Source: Kryptolebias marmoratus (Eukaryota; Chordata; Actinopteri; Cyprinodontiformes; Rivulidae). Taken from it: a stretch of DNA of 64,000 nucleotides. The stretch lies in contig NC_051448.1 in NCBI RefSeq assembly GCF_001649575.2, forward strand, positions 16,349,711 through 16,413,710. The letters are read 5' to 3'. The translations under genes were made by a program, and so were the position numbers. The notes under the pieces are model-generated. The model worked only from the letters and a program-made list of their open reading frames with translations, did no database searches and was not told where the DNA came from. This document shows positions 40,792 through 53,893 of this stretch, one piece after another; within the stretch, counting starts at the first letter, position 1; each line of letters begins with the position of its first letter.

Positions 40792-42299
40792 TTTTCCACA
40801 TGAATAGGAACTGCCAGTCCGCCACTTTAATCAATGCTTTACTGTAAACCACAAAAAGTTTGGCTAGCTTCAGACTTTACCTCCCAAAGCTTCCATTTTA
40901 TTAACTTTCTTGGCTGAAATGTTTCAGCCACTGCTGTGCTGATCTCCGTTAATTATGGCCTTCAAGAAACAGTTCGGACAAAGTAATCTGACCTTTTCGA
41001 GCCTTTTGCATTTCGTCATGGGGAAATGGATTCATGTCTTCCCTCCCCTCGTCCATCTGCACACAGTTCTTCATAAAGACAGAAAGTGGCTAAGAGATGG
41101 CCTTCAAGCCGTCTCGGTGTGATTTCTGAATGGGGGGGTCTAAGTCAGCCCACCGCAGTTGTGCCTTTGAGCCACCAAGCGAGGTATTACTAGAGCTGTA
41201 GTTATAAAAGCCAAACCGATTTATGATTCATTACCAAAGAGAAGATTGATGATGACAATCAGCAACTTTACATTTAGGTCAAAAGAGTTTTGTTAACCAC
41301 CAAGAAAATCACTAAACTGAGTTAATTTGTTTATGTTTTGAAAACGTGATGAGGGAGACGTCCGCCACAAACTTTGTGTATTTCCCTACATCTCCTTTGG
41401 TTCCATGCAGCTCACATCTGTGTGGGATTGGACCAGCTGGATTAGTGATTTATGAACAATCAGAGGACTGGTCTTTGTGGCCGTTTGGCAGAACGTCTTC
41501 GTCTGTCTCGACTTGTCAGCTAGCGGCGACGGCCTCACCTCGCCTTTGAAACGGCGCCGTCCACCTTCCGACCGGACCATGTTTGTGAAAGGTTTAAGCT
41601 CAGTCGGGTCGGATGTGCAGATTATTTCACGTCTCTCCGTAGAGTCTTTCACCGAGTTCACATCCAGACTCTGCCTGCCCCTCTTTAGGACTTTCGTGCA
41701 GCTTTCCTCTAAACCATCTCTGCCTGAGATGTAAACCTCGGTGTGAGGTCCTGAACACTTTGGAAACGGTTTTCACTAAGGATTGTTCTACATTGTCTGC
41801 GTTCGTCTCTCTTGCTATTTCCCCCCAGCTTTCTTAGAAAAACTTCCACTGTGTTTTGTTGTAAGAGTTTGAGGACTGTGGATGGGGAACTAGTCAAAGT
41901 GGACAAAGCTGCTTGTTGCATCGGCCTGCTCCCAGTGGTTTGCTCATATGGAAGGCCATATTTCTGCTAGGATGTCTCTCCTAGTCCTTAAAGTTTTTTC
42001 TCTAACATACACACACAGATGAAGACGTTTGGAACAGGAAATCAACCTTGATGCCTTTTCTTGTTTCGTGTTAGACGCTGCTCTGTTTTAAGGGCACTTT
42101 AAATGCAGCACAAATGTTCTCCTATCCTCCCTTTGATCTGTGTCTTGACCCAATCCTGTCTCACAATCCTACCCATAGTTCTCTCTATACCTTAAATAGT
42201 CCCTTCCTTATGATTTTGGTCACAGCTGGACTCCAGTGATGGTGTAAAGTCATCCGGGTGCACCAGCAAACCGTCTGAATGGCTCTATAAATAGCATAC

Positions 42300-42834
42300 T
42301 TAAAACAATCGTTCAGATCTTTTGAAGTGAGCTTCTGTGGGGAAAACTATAAACATTTAATATCTTATCTGTTGTACATGGCTCTTTGAACAGCCTCAGT
42401 CTGGAGAAATGAGAGTTTAAGACTGATCGGTTTGATGAGAAGAACAGATAGTTCAAGCAGAGCCAAGACCAAAGCTGATTGCTGCCATTTTAAAACGGCT
42501 CCATTTGAGTATTTGCAAATGCAAACGGCAGCAGCAGTTGGTGTAGCCCTTCCGATGCAGCCTGGAGCACTTCCAGCTGGGAAAAAAAAATCAGAATATG
42601 TCTGCCAGATGTATTGTGAAACTGATAATGGTGTAAAAGTTTCTAAAGTTCACATAAAACGCTATAAAAACTTTGAGACCGGGGCTGTTTTAAGGCCTCG
42701 TTCAGACCAGCTTGTCCATCAGGTCAAAATTAAACTCATTCTCCAAACGGAGGTCATTCATAGAACTATCCACAACATTATTGGTTCCTATCCTTCCACC
42801 AGAACTCCACTAAAGACCTAAACTGTCCTTTCAA
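42300..42834. mobile_element. TTAA inverted-repeat MITE, copy at 42.3 kb
   Basis: It begins TTAAAACAATCGTTCAGATC at 42,300 and ends GACCTAAACTGTCCTTTCAA. The right TTAA is changed to TCAA. The left arm has GTTGTACATGGCTCTTTGAA and CAGCCTCAGTCTGGAGAAAT. The right arm has ATTCTCCAAACGGAGGTCAT and CATAGAACTATCCACAAC. The 129-residue open frame across it (42,432-42,821) spans both arms and has no transposase signature. Confidence 0.75.
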
Positions 42835-43289
42835 TTCCTACTGATAAAGTGAATTCATAGAAAAATATTAATTCCCGCTCAAAACCGTTTATTAGGAACG
42901 TGATTTCAAAAAACTAACGAATATTTGAGTGGGTTAATAAAAGGACAGTTATAAGGAGTTAAACTCTGAGTTAAAAGTGCTCTTTATTTAGCTGGAGATG
43001 TTGAGGGGGCGAGGAAGATGCCTCATAGCCACAACACTGAAATCAGGTCAGCGGCTCAGTGGTTCACCAGTAAATTTCATAAACACATTTTGGCCCCAGA
43101 AGAACAAATCATCCTTTCTTTTATCGTTATCGTGATTCTATAACTTTAGGTAAAATATATGATTAACCACTAGACTTTAAAAAAGAACCCCAACAACTGT
43201 GGTGATGAACTACTAATGATTGTCAGGTCCAAACATGTCCTACTCTTCAGGTTCTAAAGGTGATAACATCCCCAGCAGCCTCAGTAAGA

Positions 43290-43990
43290 TGTTGACAAGT
43301 GCTAATTGGCAAAACGTTGAACACGCCAACAGTAAGATGGTGGGCGCTATGTAAACATCTGCACAACACCAGCGTGATTGCATTTCTCCGTGCCGAGGAT
43401 GATGGCGCGGCGCAATTAGTGAGAGCTCCGAGGCCGGCCGGGCGCAAACAGAGCCCCTCGTGCGGTAATCACAGAGGGACCTCCGACCTCCGGAGCTGAC
43501 CCGTTAATTAAACATGTCAGCCTGCTCTCAGCAGCTGGGGCAAGGTGCAGAAAAGGAGGAGGGGAGAATGTGTTCCGTTTCCTCCGCTGCCTTTACTCTA
43601 ATGAAGACGTAACTCCTCCTGCTGTCTGTTTGCCGATGAGGGATGTCAGTCCGCGGTGGCGGAACACGGCGAGGATAGCGGCCAAGTGTCTGTGCATTAT
43701 TCATGCTGCTTGTAAATTGGCCAGCTGCAGAGGCGCTCGAGAGAAACACCATTGCCACCCTCCCCTTCGCCTCCCTTTTCTCACACAGCGGGGGCTGCTG
43801 CTGGTGAGCTCCGGGTTTCCAGCGACGTCGTTAGGCACAAACTCCTGTTTCGTATTGTTTCCCATCATCTATAACTCTGCAGCGGTGCCTTTTTTTTCTT
43901 TTTTGTGTGTTTTTTTTCCCCCCTTATATTCTGTCCCACGCTGAATTATACAATATGCACAGTATCCATTATCCCACCTGTTCACTCATG
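43290..43990. promoter_or_regulatory. Possible conserved non-coding block
   Basis: This repeat-poor block includes AGCGTGATTGCATTTCTCCG, TCTGTGCATTATTCATGCTG and GACCCGTTAATTAAACATGT. The mix of GC-rich and homeodomain-type words is enhancer-like. Function is inferred only. Confidence 0.25.
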
Positions 43991-44384
43991 TATCGCCAAA
44001 TACACATGCGCTGCGCTTTCTCTTTTCTTCCCTCCTTGTATAAATCTATGGAAGTGCCAGTGGGCCTAATGCAATTCTGAATTATTGGGACTTGGGTAAC
44101 TCTTCTATATTGCTTCCAAGCCCAAACATATTTTGAACGAGAACCCAATAAAGCCTGGGTGATTTATGAGCCATGCTTTCTTCTTCTGTATAGGTATCCA
44201 ATCTGTTTTTGTTTTTTTTCTTTAAACCAATCTTGAAAGGGGCATATCTGTAGAGTGATAAGGAGAATGTTGATGATGATTGTTTCTTCATTCAGCACAG
44301 GGACCAGAGGTGGAGGAGGGAAAAGAAAAAGAACAAATTGATGCCATTAAACTTAATGGAAATGTCTGCTGTGTGTGAGAATGA

Positions 44385-44651
<267 letters not shown>

Positions 44652-46286
44652 TAAGATGCGTTTACCGTAGCACCGTCGTACCTAAAGACTGGAACTCTGT
44701 CAGCGCAGATGCCAACCAGAAATCCAACAAATACGAGACGAGCCAAACTGAGACAAAACGCTTGCGTTTCGTATAAGAGGTGTGGAGAGAACCAAGACCG
44801 AAAAGACTGTTAAAGCTGCTAGGGGGCTCGTTACGGTCACCACGGCAACCACGCACCTGTGTCTGTCACTCCCTGGCTACTAAAGTAAATGAGAAGCAGG
44901 CTGAAAGTGATCCTCAAACAGTCGCCGTGTGAAAACTGTAAGTCAGATCTTAAAAATTCCTCAACTGTGAGCAGCAGAGGACCGTAAAGGTCACACACGT
45001 GAATTTTTTTATGTAGGCGATATGACGAGCGCTTAAAACGTACCTGAATCTGTGGACGCCTTGGCCTGCACTCTCTGCATTCTGGGAGGATCTGAGAGAA
45101 AACCGTAAGTCCTATAAGCAGAGAGACACACACCGGGCAACAGAAGAAAAAAAAAAAAAAAGATACATTTTGATATGGAATCTGTATACGCAGGAGTAAC
45201 AGAAGTAAGAGGGGTTAGTGAGTTTTTGTGGGAAAACAAACTCATAAAACCTGATGATTGTGTAACCCGGTACATCCAAATACCAAATCAGTCATGCAAA
45301 CTCCAACTTTCTGTGATCTGTTTGAACTTCGAATGATGTTTCTACTGTGAAGTAGAGCTTTATCGCTCTAAAGACAGCTGAGTTTTCTTGTACCGTTCAC
45401 TAAAATCTCCATTATTTCTTTTCTCGCAGTTTTTTCAAATTTTGGTCTATGGTGTGCGATGTACCGCTACCAAAAGCTACTGACTAGTCCTGATCAAGAT
45501 GCCTACTTTGAGTTATGATTTCATGTCTTATTTCAAAGCTGTGCGATGAGATACAGGATTTAAAAAAAAAAAATCTGAATAGTAATAAGGCTGCTTTAAT
45601 GCTTCTGCGTTTGCACCCATAATAACAACATCTCTAATGTGGAATCCTAAAGATTTTTTTTCTTTTTTTAAGGCTCACACAGCAGAGCCTAAAAAACCCC
45701 CACATAAAAAATCAAGCTTGTTATTAATCAGTCAGTCTTTGTGTGGTACCACCGTTTGCACAGGGAAAATGTATTCAGGCCATTTTAATTAAAACGGGAA
45801 CAAAAGCAGCTGACGCTGTTTCCCGAAAGATGCAGATCAGCGGCGAAACTTCGCCCTCGGTGAGAAAATCTTAATTTTTTTATTTTAAGATTTGCCTGAA
45901 CAGTAATGCTGCTGTGCGTCATGCTGAGAGAGGAAGGCGGTGGGGGGAGGGGGAAGGGAGGACATGCGTTCAATAGCAGACTGTTTGATTTAATCAATTT
46001 TCCTTCAGACTGTTTTGATTTTCACACTGACATTTAGGTAATTTTATTTTTCTGTGATGACGGTGGTTTGATTCGCACAGTTTGGTGGCGGGTTTTGTGT
46101 TCTAAACAAAATAACCAAAACAACTGCAGCCCACCTCGGCTAACTTTCACTCCGTTTGCGCACGCATGAAGGGCGATAAATGAAAATTAACAGCGGGGGG
46201 AAATCACGCCTTAATATTCCGGTCAAGTCGAGCCACTGAGGTGTGCAGTTTATCGGGTAATAAACTCTTGTTTCCAGGCCTTTTTT

Positions 46287-46309
46287 TGTTGTTGTTGTTG
46301 TTGTTGTTT
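46287..46309. repeat. GTT microsatellite
   Basis: About seven GTT units following a T-run. The purine-pyrimidine composition produces the frame at 46,140-46,526 on the minus strand, which is not a gene. Confidence 0.85.
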
Positions 46310-47391
46310 CCCAGATTTTGAGTGGGGGGAAGGAGGAAAAAAAAAAAAGGCACGCACGAAATACATTTGGGAGGCAATTACAGACGGTGATCTTATGTGC
46401 AGAATGTGCAGCATAAATCATGTTGTCAGAGTTATTGATAAGCTGCACCAGCACACACCAGGCAGCTGTTCTGCTACATTTAACTAAGTCTGACACGAGA
46501 GGGGGGGGAGGGGGAGCAGCAAACACGAGAGAGGAGCCCTCCGAAATATCTGAGAGGGAGTTCTTGGCGCCGAGGATGGAGCCTGGCAGGTCATCGTGCA
46601 GGAGAGCAGATTCAGGCTTTACGTAATAATCCGCCCGCGTGCCAACAGTGTGTTGAATCTGCTGGACCGTGTTTGTGCGGTTCTCTTTTTTTGAGCGTCC
46701 GCCTTATGTAAATGCTGATCGTTTCCAAACACACCCCCCCCAGTAGGAGGATACAAAGCTCTAATCAGCTTATAAGCCAAAGTTGTACTCCTGTCCACAC
46801 GCACAAAACTCCTGCTTCGGTTTCTCATATCAGACGGGCACGTTCCTGCAGGGTATTTGCTTTTTCATTAGTCAGTGATTGTGCAATATGTTTGTGTCTC
46901 TCTACTTTAAGTGTCGGCCATGTCCCGTCCCCTCCAGCTCGACTATCAGCATGTTTGTCTTTGTCAGATTGCGACTCTGTCTCTCGCTCTCATTTCAAAG
47001 CCGCAGCAGCTAAGCCTCTCTCTGACACCGACGACCTCTTATTACTGCTTCGTCCTGACAGTCGGTGTGAAAAGCGCCAGTATTCCTAACCCCAGCGGAA
47101 GGTTTGACAAGTTGACACTCGGATGTTTGTGTTTGGAAGAGCAGCTTCTGAAACTGAAGTTTTCGAGGAAGTTCACAAACAAACAGGATGAACCAGTAAT
47201 CTCACCCAGTGTGTTTAAGTTAAAAGTACTTTTAGATCTAAAAAGGTAAAAAAAAAAAACCATTTTGATATTTCCTGAAAAATCCAACATGATGTGCTTT
47301 CTTTGACTACTTTCAGTAAAGGTAAACGCTGCTACATGAAGACAAAACCTTTAAGTTGAAGCAGCAGGTGCAAGAAATGTTCATTTAGATC

Positions 47392-47600
47392 TTAAAGGGA
47401 TAGTCCTGTTATTTTTGGAGTGATGTTTTGTCAAATAGTAACTTATCAGCAGTGATGGAGTATGGAGAAAAGGCCTGAAGTCTACCTCCAGGCTAAGCTA
47501 ATAGCTAGCAAGATAAGGCCATTTTAACTCATTTTTTCAAGCCTGTAACATCTGTGTTACTACAAGAATGAACGTGTGCTGATGGATCAGTTCGTCTGAT
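47392..47600. mobile_element. TTAA MITE, left part only
   Basis: It begins TTAAAGGGATAGTCCTGTTA and continues through GGCTAAGCTAATAGC and ACATCTGTGTTACTACAAG. This follows a widespread teleost TTAA-flanked MITE. It has the same outermost bases as the elements at 10.5-42.3 kb but a different interior. The right end is not present. Confidence 0.55.
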
Positions 47601-47610
47601 CAGCTCATGA

Positions 47611-47979
<369 letters not shown>

Positions 47980-49160
47980 CGGCGGCCCCGGGCTGGACCG
48001 CCGCCAAACACCAGCTGAGCTCCGGTCGTGAGGGGGCGATGCGGGACGGCAGCTTAGAGCCGGGGTCAGCCGGTGACCCTTGGACTTGACGCCAGCATCG
48101 GTCCACACAGTCCCCCGCCCCACCCACTCCCCTCAACCTTCAAACAAACCCCTGTGCAGAATGTACTCATGTCCAGCTACTCAGCCATGCCAGGTGCCGA
48201 TGCCTAACCTCCAGTACTGTACGTGTCACGGTAGTTCATCCTTCCACCCGACAGGCACAGGGACCCCCGTCCCCCCACCCTTTAGTCATCTCCAAGCCCA
48301 TTGGTTTCAAGTGAAGTCCTCCTTTTTCCTAATCTTCATGAACCCACCACGTTTTGTCTCTTTGGGTGCACTCAGATCAGTGGAAGCCATCATCGCAGGT
48401 CCATGTTTTTGTCGCTTTGAGTGGTTTGCGTTCGACAGCCGTAGGTTAGAGCAGAAGTATCTTCGTGGTGTAAGAACACTTCACAGCAGTGGCGTTTTTA
48501 CACGACAGGAGGACACGTGAAGGAGAAGAGAAACGGGACTGTTTCTGTCTTCGCTGATGGATTGGACGGGTTGCTTCTCCCGCCGCTGCGTCAGGAAGAA
48601 AACAAAATACAAAATCCTGTGTGGATTCTAAGAGTTTCAAAACCAGATTTTTTTTTTTTTTTTTTTTTAATTCTGTGTGACCTAGTTCCTTTAATGTCTT
48701 GCTAAACAGGAAGAAACATGGTCAAATTTGGGTCAGATCAGATTTAAAAGGAGAAAATCCTCCCCAACCCTCTGATCGTCATGGAATTCCAGTTTAATAG
48801 TGATATCATCTGGAGCATTGATAGGATTTTTTTTCTTCCCCTTCAAACTTCTGGAAGAAAGCGAGAGGAGTCGTCGTCATCCTGCTGACGTCTGTTCTGA
48901 TTTTCAAGTTGGGACATTTCCTCTGGATAAAAAGCACAATATTCACCCTGTGACTGTTATCATAGCTGTTATCTGTTGACTCCGTCGTTCATCAGCCCGC
49001 CCCAAACCCCTTTTCTGCTTTATACAGTGTGTTTCGTTGGTATTCTGTAAATACAGGAAGGAAATATGTATATTTTAAAACCTGAAAGCAATTCTGTATA
49101 AATGTTTTTAGAAAAGAAAAAAACAAAAAAATCTGCTAGGCTGGATTAAAATATGTCTGT
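47980..49160 (+). other. klhl29: klhl29 3' UTR (end uncertain)
   Basis: This non-coding stretch follows the stop. I see no canonical AATAAA before 49.16 kb. A variant ATTAAA lies at 49,145-49,150. A Pumilio-type site TGTAAATA lies at 49,046-49,053, and a T-run at 48,649-48,669. The 3' end is inferred as about 49,160-49,260. Frames here (48,080-48,705) are featureless. Confidence 0.55.
49145..49150 (+). terminator. klhl29: Candidate klhl29 polyadenylation signal (ATTAAA)
   Basis: This common variant hexamer lies about 1.17 kb past the stop codon. It is followed by T-rich and GT-containing sequence, with a poly-T run near 49,242. It is the best plus-strand candidate near the gene junction. Confidence 0.4.
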
Positions 49161-49306
49161 AAATCTGTACCCAAAAAGGAGAAACAATTGTTATTGAGCC
49201 CTAATACATAAAAACAAACAAAAACAAATCCATTGTCAAGTCTTTTTTTTTGTACACAGTCATATGATTCAAAAGGTGGAAACATAAAATGTACAGTTTG
49301 CAACTT

Positions 49307-49336
49307 TTTATTCAAGTATATCAACAGCAGTTTATT
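49307..49336 (-). terminator. atad2b: Candidate atad2b polyadenylation signals (two AATAAA)
   Basis: TTTATT at 49,307-49,312 and at 49,331-49,336 are AATAAA on the minus strand. They are about 19 bp apart, and A/T-rich sequence with a GT-rich spot follows downstream on that strand. They lie only about 160 bp beyond the klhl29 candidate signal. Confidence 0.45.
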
Positions 49337-52234
49337 TAGAAATACAGTAAATGTTTAATTTCAAATATTATGAACAGGTGTGTATTTTACACAAAGGAAC
49401 AAAACTGACAAAAGCTACAAAAAGTTCAGACTAACATAACTGTGGGGAGGGGGGGAGAGCAAACCTTTTCCTTCTGCATACTGGACTACGAAGTCTCAAC
49501 TACCAGACAAAAATTGGTTGTTAGTCCAAACTGGCTACAATGTGTGACATTTAACGTCCGAATGGGTTTAAAACTTCATTTTAAAAAACAAACAAGAAGT
49601 GACTCTTTTGGCAAAAACTGGAAACAAAGTGAAAATGTGTTGGGGTTTCTTTTTTTTTTTTCCTCTTCACTGGGATTCACAACACAAAAGTGAAGCTGAA
49701 AAATCTCTTTGCAATAAGTCTCTTCCAGTATGTCACAGTCTGTAACCACTCAAAGAAAACAAGAGAACAATAAAATAAATAGAACAACAAAAAAAGCTGG
49801 AAGGGCATTTTGTCCCGTGTTGAACCTGAGAGACTGTAAACCCTTTATCCCCCCCCCAGACAAACGCCAAATAAACCTGCTACACAAACGCTACACAATT
49901 CAGCAAAAACTGCTCCAATGGACTCGTAATGCTTTCCAGATTCGTTACATTTCAAAACATACAAAAAAAGAGACAATTTAATGAATATTAGGTATAATTT
50001 TTTTTTCTTAATAAATAGAATGAGATGAAAATCAAATGACAGAAAAGAAGGCGGCGGGTTTGTGAAGAGGCAGAAATTCCTTGTTACTATAAAAGGTGAT
50101 CTAAAATGTCACTAGAAAACAAACAAAAAGCAACAAATACAGTCCATGTCATTTTTTTTTTCTCTTTAAATCTATGCAATCATCATCTGGCTCAAATGCA
50201 AACAAACAAAACAATCAGCGATATAAACAACTCTTGGATTACTGCACTGACCTGGTACCTACAATACTGCAGATGTTGACACAGTATTGTTCCATTTGAC
50301 TTTTTTCTTTAAGGGGAGGACAAATACTGTTTTTGTACTCGGTAAACAGTTGAAATAAATTAAGCTGAGGTAGCTTCGGTTGTTCCTCTCTGCAGTAGTC
50401 CGAGTGCTAACCTGTCGTTGCCAGTTTGCATACCGTCTTTGCTTTTGTCACTTAGAATTGGAGGAAAGGCAGACGTGAGCTGGGCTCAGAGTTGACCCGA
50501 GAGGTTTTCAGGATTGTGTGGAGAGAAAAAATAAAAAAACAAGGGGGCCTTCTCCGGTCTACATCTACTGGAAACATTGTGGTTTGTTTTTTTTTTTTTT
50601 TAAATGTGTTGTTCGAGCTTATAAAGCTTCAGGAAATACCTTTAATTTACCACAGTAAGAAACAAAAAAACAAACACGTACTGTGAGAACCCAGCTTCTC
50701 TTTTTCTGGTGTTGAAAAAAAAAAAAATTAAATAAAAAGTCCGAACACGCAAAGGAAAGAAGGAAAACAACAATAAATCGTGTAAAACCTTTTAGTGGCG
50801 GGCACTGCCTAGAATGGCCTTGTTCATTAGAAATTCACCCATGCAAAAACAGTTCAAGCAAAGCATTTTCATCTTTAAAAAATAAAAAGTACAAAATGAA
50901 CAAATATACAACATAATACGCACGTAATGACCGTTGAACGTGTTCAGAGTTGAACCAGACGGCCGGTGGAACAGCTGCCGTTGGTGTCAGCACCGTTTGG
51001 GGGAGCGGGAGAACGCTTGGCACAACGAATCTGCCGACTCGCGTCATTAGATCTTTGCATATGCTGGAACTGAGGGAAGGCTGCCGCCGTCGAGTTCTCG
51101 TTACCCCTGCTGCCTGCTCAGGTGGAGCCTAACCTCCCCTCAGCTGGTCTACAGCTTGTCGGGGCGTGAAGAAGTTAAAAACAAAACATATTGTTACGAT
51201 TTTTTTTTTTTAAGTGCTGCAGACGGATCGGGCCAGACGCTGACACAAACACGTGAGGTGGGGAACCTACAACTTTGTGTTGCTCCAGTCTGTTGTTGTT
51301 GAGTTAGAACTAACTTGAAATGTTCAACAGGTTTTTATTAATCTAGTGTCATAAATATAAATATTACGATCATTGTGAACTCTGGGGTTAGAACATACCC
51401 TATTATAGAACCTGTTTCTAGTCAGTTAAATGCATCAGGTTTTAATAAGGCACACACTAGGCAGTGCAAACTACAGTCGCCCTCCAATTTGTACTGCTTC
51501 CAGGTCCTCAGTTGGGGGTGGGGGTGGGAGGGGTAACAATCTGGTGGGCACAGACCAAGGGGGAGGGAAAACATTCAAACTGTGGATCCATCAATAAAGA
51601 GTGAGGGTTCGGCTAGCACAAGTTATTCAGGAGATGAAAAACTGCCAGAGGAGTTCTGTTTAGGGTGAGGAGGTTTATCAGGGCTAAGATTCTTTAAAAC
51701 AACTAACTCAAACACTGAGAGGGGGGGGGCTAACAGCCTTCCACACCTGATAACCACTATAACAAAGTGGACACAACGGCTCCTGATCCTGCTGTGCTAA
51801 CCTCGTCGAGTTTGTGCCCGCGCTCAAACTTCTTTGTCAGCTTTTGTTCGAGGTGAGTATCCTTGTCGGCGGCTCAGATATCGAGCAGGTCAAGCAGCTG
51901 AAACGGCAGAAAGAATTAGCCACATGATAAGCACGGTGATGGTGAAGAGTTCCACTCGAGGGCAAAGAGGGCTTCAACAGTGTAGTTCGGTGATTCAGAA
52001 CTTGATCTGTCCTCTCCTGGCGGCTCTCTGCGGCCACACTTCTGCTGGTGAGGGTCTCAGTGTGTGTGTGTGTTGGTGTGTGAGGTGTGTATGAGCTGCC
52101 TGCTGTGGAAAGAAGCGGCCAGGTCGTGACATGACATCACCTGATCTGTTGGTTTGAAAAGTGTTCCCGAGAGCAGCATGGATAAAGGTTAGGATAGCAC
52201 CCGATTAGCACCAGGGTTGCCCATCACTGTTGGC

Positions 52235-52266
52235 GCACACACACGCACGCACGCACGCACACACAC
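52235..52266. repeat. CA/CGCA microsatellite
   Basis: CACACACACGCACGCACGCA and continuing CGCACACACAC, a compound repeat of about 32 bp in the atad2b 3' UTR. Confidence 0.85.
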
Positions 52267-52520
52267 TTCCAGGTGTTTGGTTGTGTAGAATGGGTCTGGA
52301 TCTGGCCAGGTTCCTGAGACGATAGCACCATTAAAAGTCTCTGTTCTCATCTTCGTTTTCCAAGCGAGACGAGGGTGTTTCATTTGTGTGTGTGTGAGTG
52401 TGTGTGTGGAGGACTCAGACGCTCCCTCGCGTTCTCTCACTCCATGTATGTGTGTGTGTGGGTGTGTCTTCGTGGTCCCGGGGTGTTCAGGATCTACCTG
52501 ATAGGTGTGTTGACTTCATC

Positions 52521-52562
52521 TCACAGGAATGTATCAAAATGCTGGCTTCTCTCCTCCATCTC
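52521..52562 (-). CDS. atad2b: atad2b terminal coding exon (13 residues and stop)
   Basis: Read on the minus strand, GTTTGTGTCACAG is followed by GAG ATG GAG GAG and ends TTC CTG TGA. The peptide is EMEERSQHFDTFL-stop, and the exon's coding part is 42 nt. It starts in phase 0 after an AG acceptor with a GT-rich rather than strictly pyrimidine tract. It exactly continues the previous exon (...DKTRLLE|EMEER). From memory, human ATAD2 ends with a tail of the same length that has a M-E pair and a phenylalanine at the matching positions. It is short enough to be missed by gene finders. The call depends on the splice match and the family's tail pattern, so it is less certain than the exon before it. 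Confidence 0.7.
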   Translation of the reverse strand, partial: EMEERSQHFDTFL

Positions 52563-53885
52563 CTGTGACACAAACAGACACACACACACAGATCAACACA
52601 TGCTGCTTAATCCCAGCCAACACAGCCCCGATTGGAGTTGTGTACAAAGCATCTGCGCACCACGGCTTCTATATTACTCGGAAATTTCCCACAGCAAACA
52701 ACGGCTTTCACCATGATAAATGACGCAAAGTGAAGCTAAGCTGTGCTAGAGTAACACGGGCGATATTTTCTCAGCATGAAAACAGCAGAGTTTGACACTG
52801 ACTACATCTGAGCGGAGCCAGGAGGAGGAGAGATGGATGTTAGGCTGCAATAGACCGTGATTAATGCCTTGAAGATGTTATGCTGTGTGTGTTCTCTCAT
52901 CTGAATGGTTGATCGCTGCGACAGGGGCCCTTTACAAGATATCAATTTCAGCAAAAGTTTAAAAAAAAAATAGATTGAAAATACTATCAACTTTGGAGCA
53001 AAAAGCAATTTTACACTTCTAAAGAGGGGAAACTTTTTCAACGAGGAACTCTTCTTTCATGACAAACTTCTGCGTTGCGAGCACCTTCCAGGAAAAAAAT
53101 AAAATAAAAAATTGGAGAATGAGAGGCCTGTTTTACATGATTATCAACAGGACCCTCGGCGGATGCTCGTTTCATGCCGCCCTGTTTTTCATTGTTGTTT
53201 AAACGTCCGGAGACTGAGCAATAAATCCAAGATTCTCTATGCATACGAAACAGGAAGCGTACTCAAAACGGCTGAAATCATTGTTTGAATTTACATGAAG
53301 ACGTTTTTTTTTTTTAGCTGCAGATTTTAAATGTGTGTAATTTTTTTGATCTTCTGGAATAACAGAATTAGGCCCAACATGCTATCAGTGCAAGCTCACA
53401 TTTTCATTCTTAGTGTTTAGCAGATGTTAAACACAAAACCCCTGCCTCGATTTTAAGAACCATGCGACAAGCTAAAAGACTGGAACGTGACTGGATCATG
53501 TGACAGCACCCAGCATCCAACTAACCAACTCGAATGTGGGTTTAGAGCTGAAAGGAACTCGAATGACTATTCAGATTTCTCATCTTCCTTTTTTCCCCCC
53601 GCCCCTCCAAATAAATATTTAGCCCCCCTTCACACTGGAGGATGACCCTGCTGCTGCTACTAGGGATGGGCATCTGAAGCAAGAACGCAAATTTGTCAGC
53701 AATGATGTGGTTTTAAAATGTTGCCCCTGCAGCTCGTAGCTCTCTGCTTCACTAGAATAACGTTTTCAAGCCAAAAGTAGGCAAAGGGGTCAATAGCTTC
53801 TCCACTGGCATTTTTTTTTAGAACAGATACAGGTCTCTTCAGGCCTTGCATCTTATTAGCTTAATTCTGTTTGGAGGTCCTCGTT

Positions 53886-53893
53886 GTTTGAGG
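53886..53893 (+). repeat. Target-site duplication, left copy (GTTTGAGG)
   Basis: This 8-bp sequence is repeated exactly at 54,821-54,828, immediately outside the right end of the hAT-like element. Eight bases is the expected duplication size for hAT transposases. Confidence 0.9.

Larger units (their letters stand above)
49290..52520 (-). other. atad2b: atad2b 3' UTR (end uncertain)
   Basis: On the minus strand this 3.2 kb follows the atad2b stop at 52,521. It is AT-rich and contains many A- and T-runs, GT tracts near 52,063-52,090 and 52,388-52,470, and a CA/CG tract at 52,235-52,266. The full length is not proven. Upstream TTTATT-type signals (for example near 51,330) could end the transcript earlier. 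No open frame here looks like a gene. Confidence 0.5.

Noticed and set aside
40042..40799. Open frames of 95, 168 and 112 residues on the minus strand
   Set aside because: They are low in complexity, overlap other frames and contain repeat-derived poly-glutamine and poly-proline. No family resemblance is visible.
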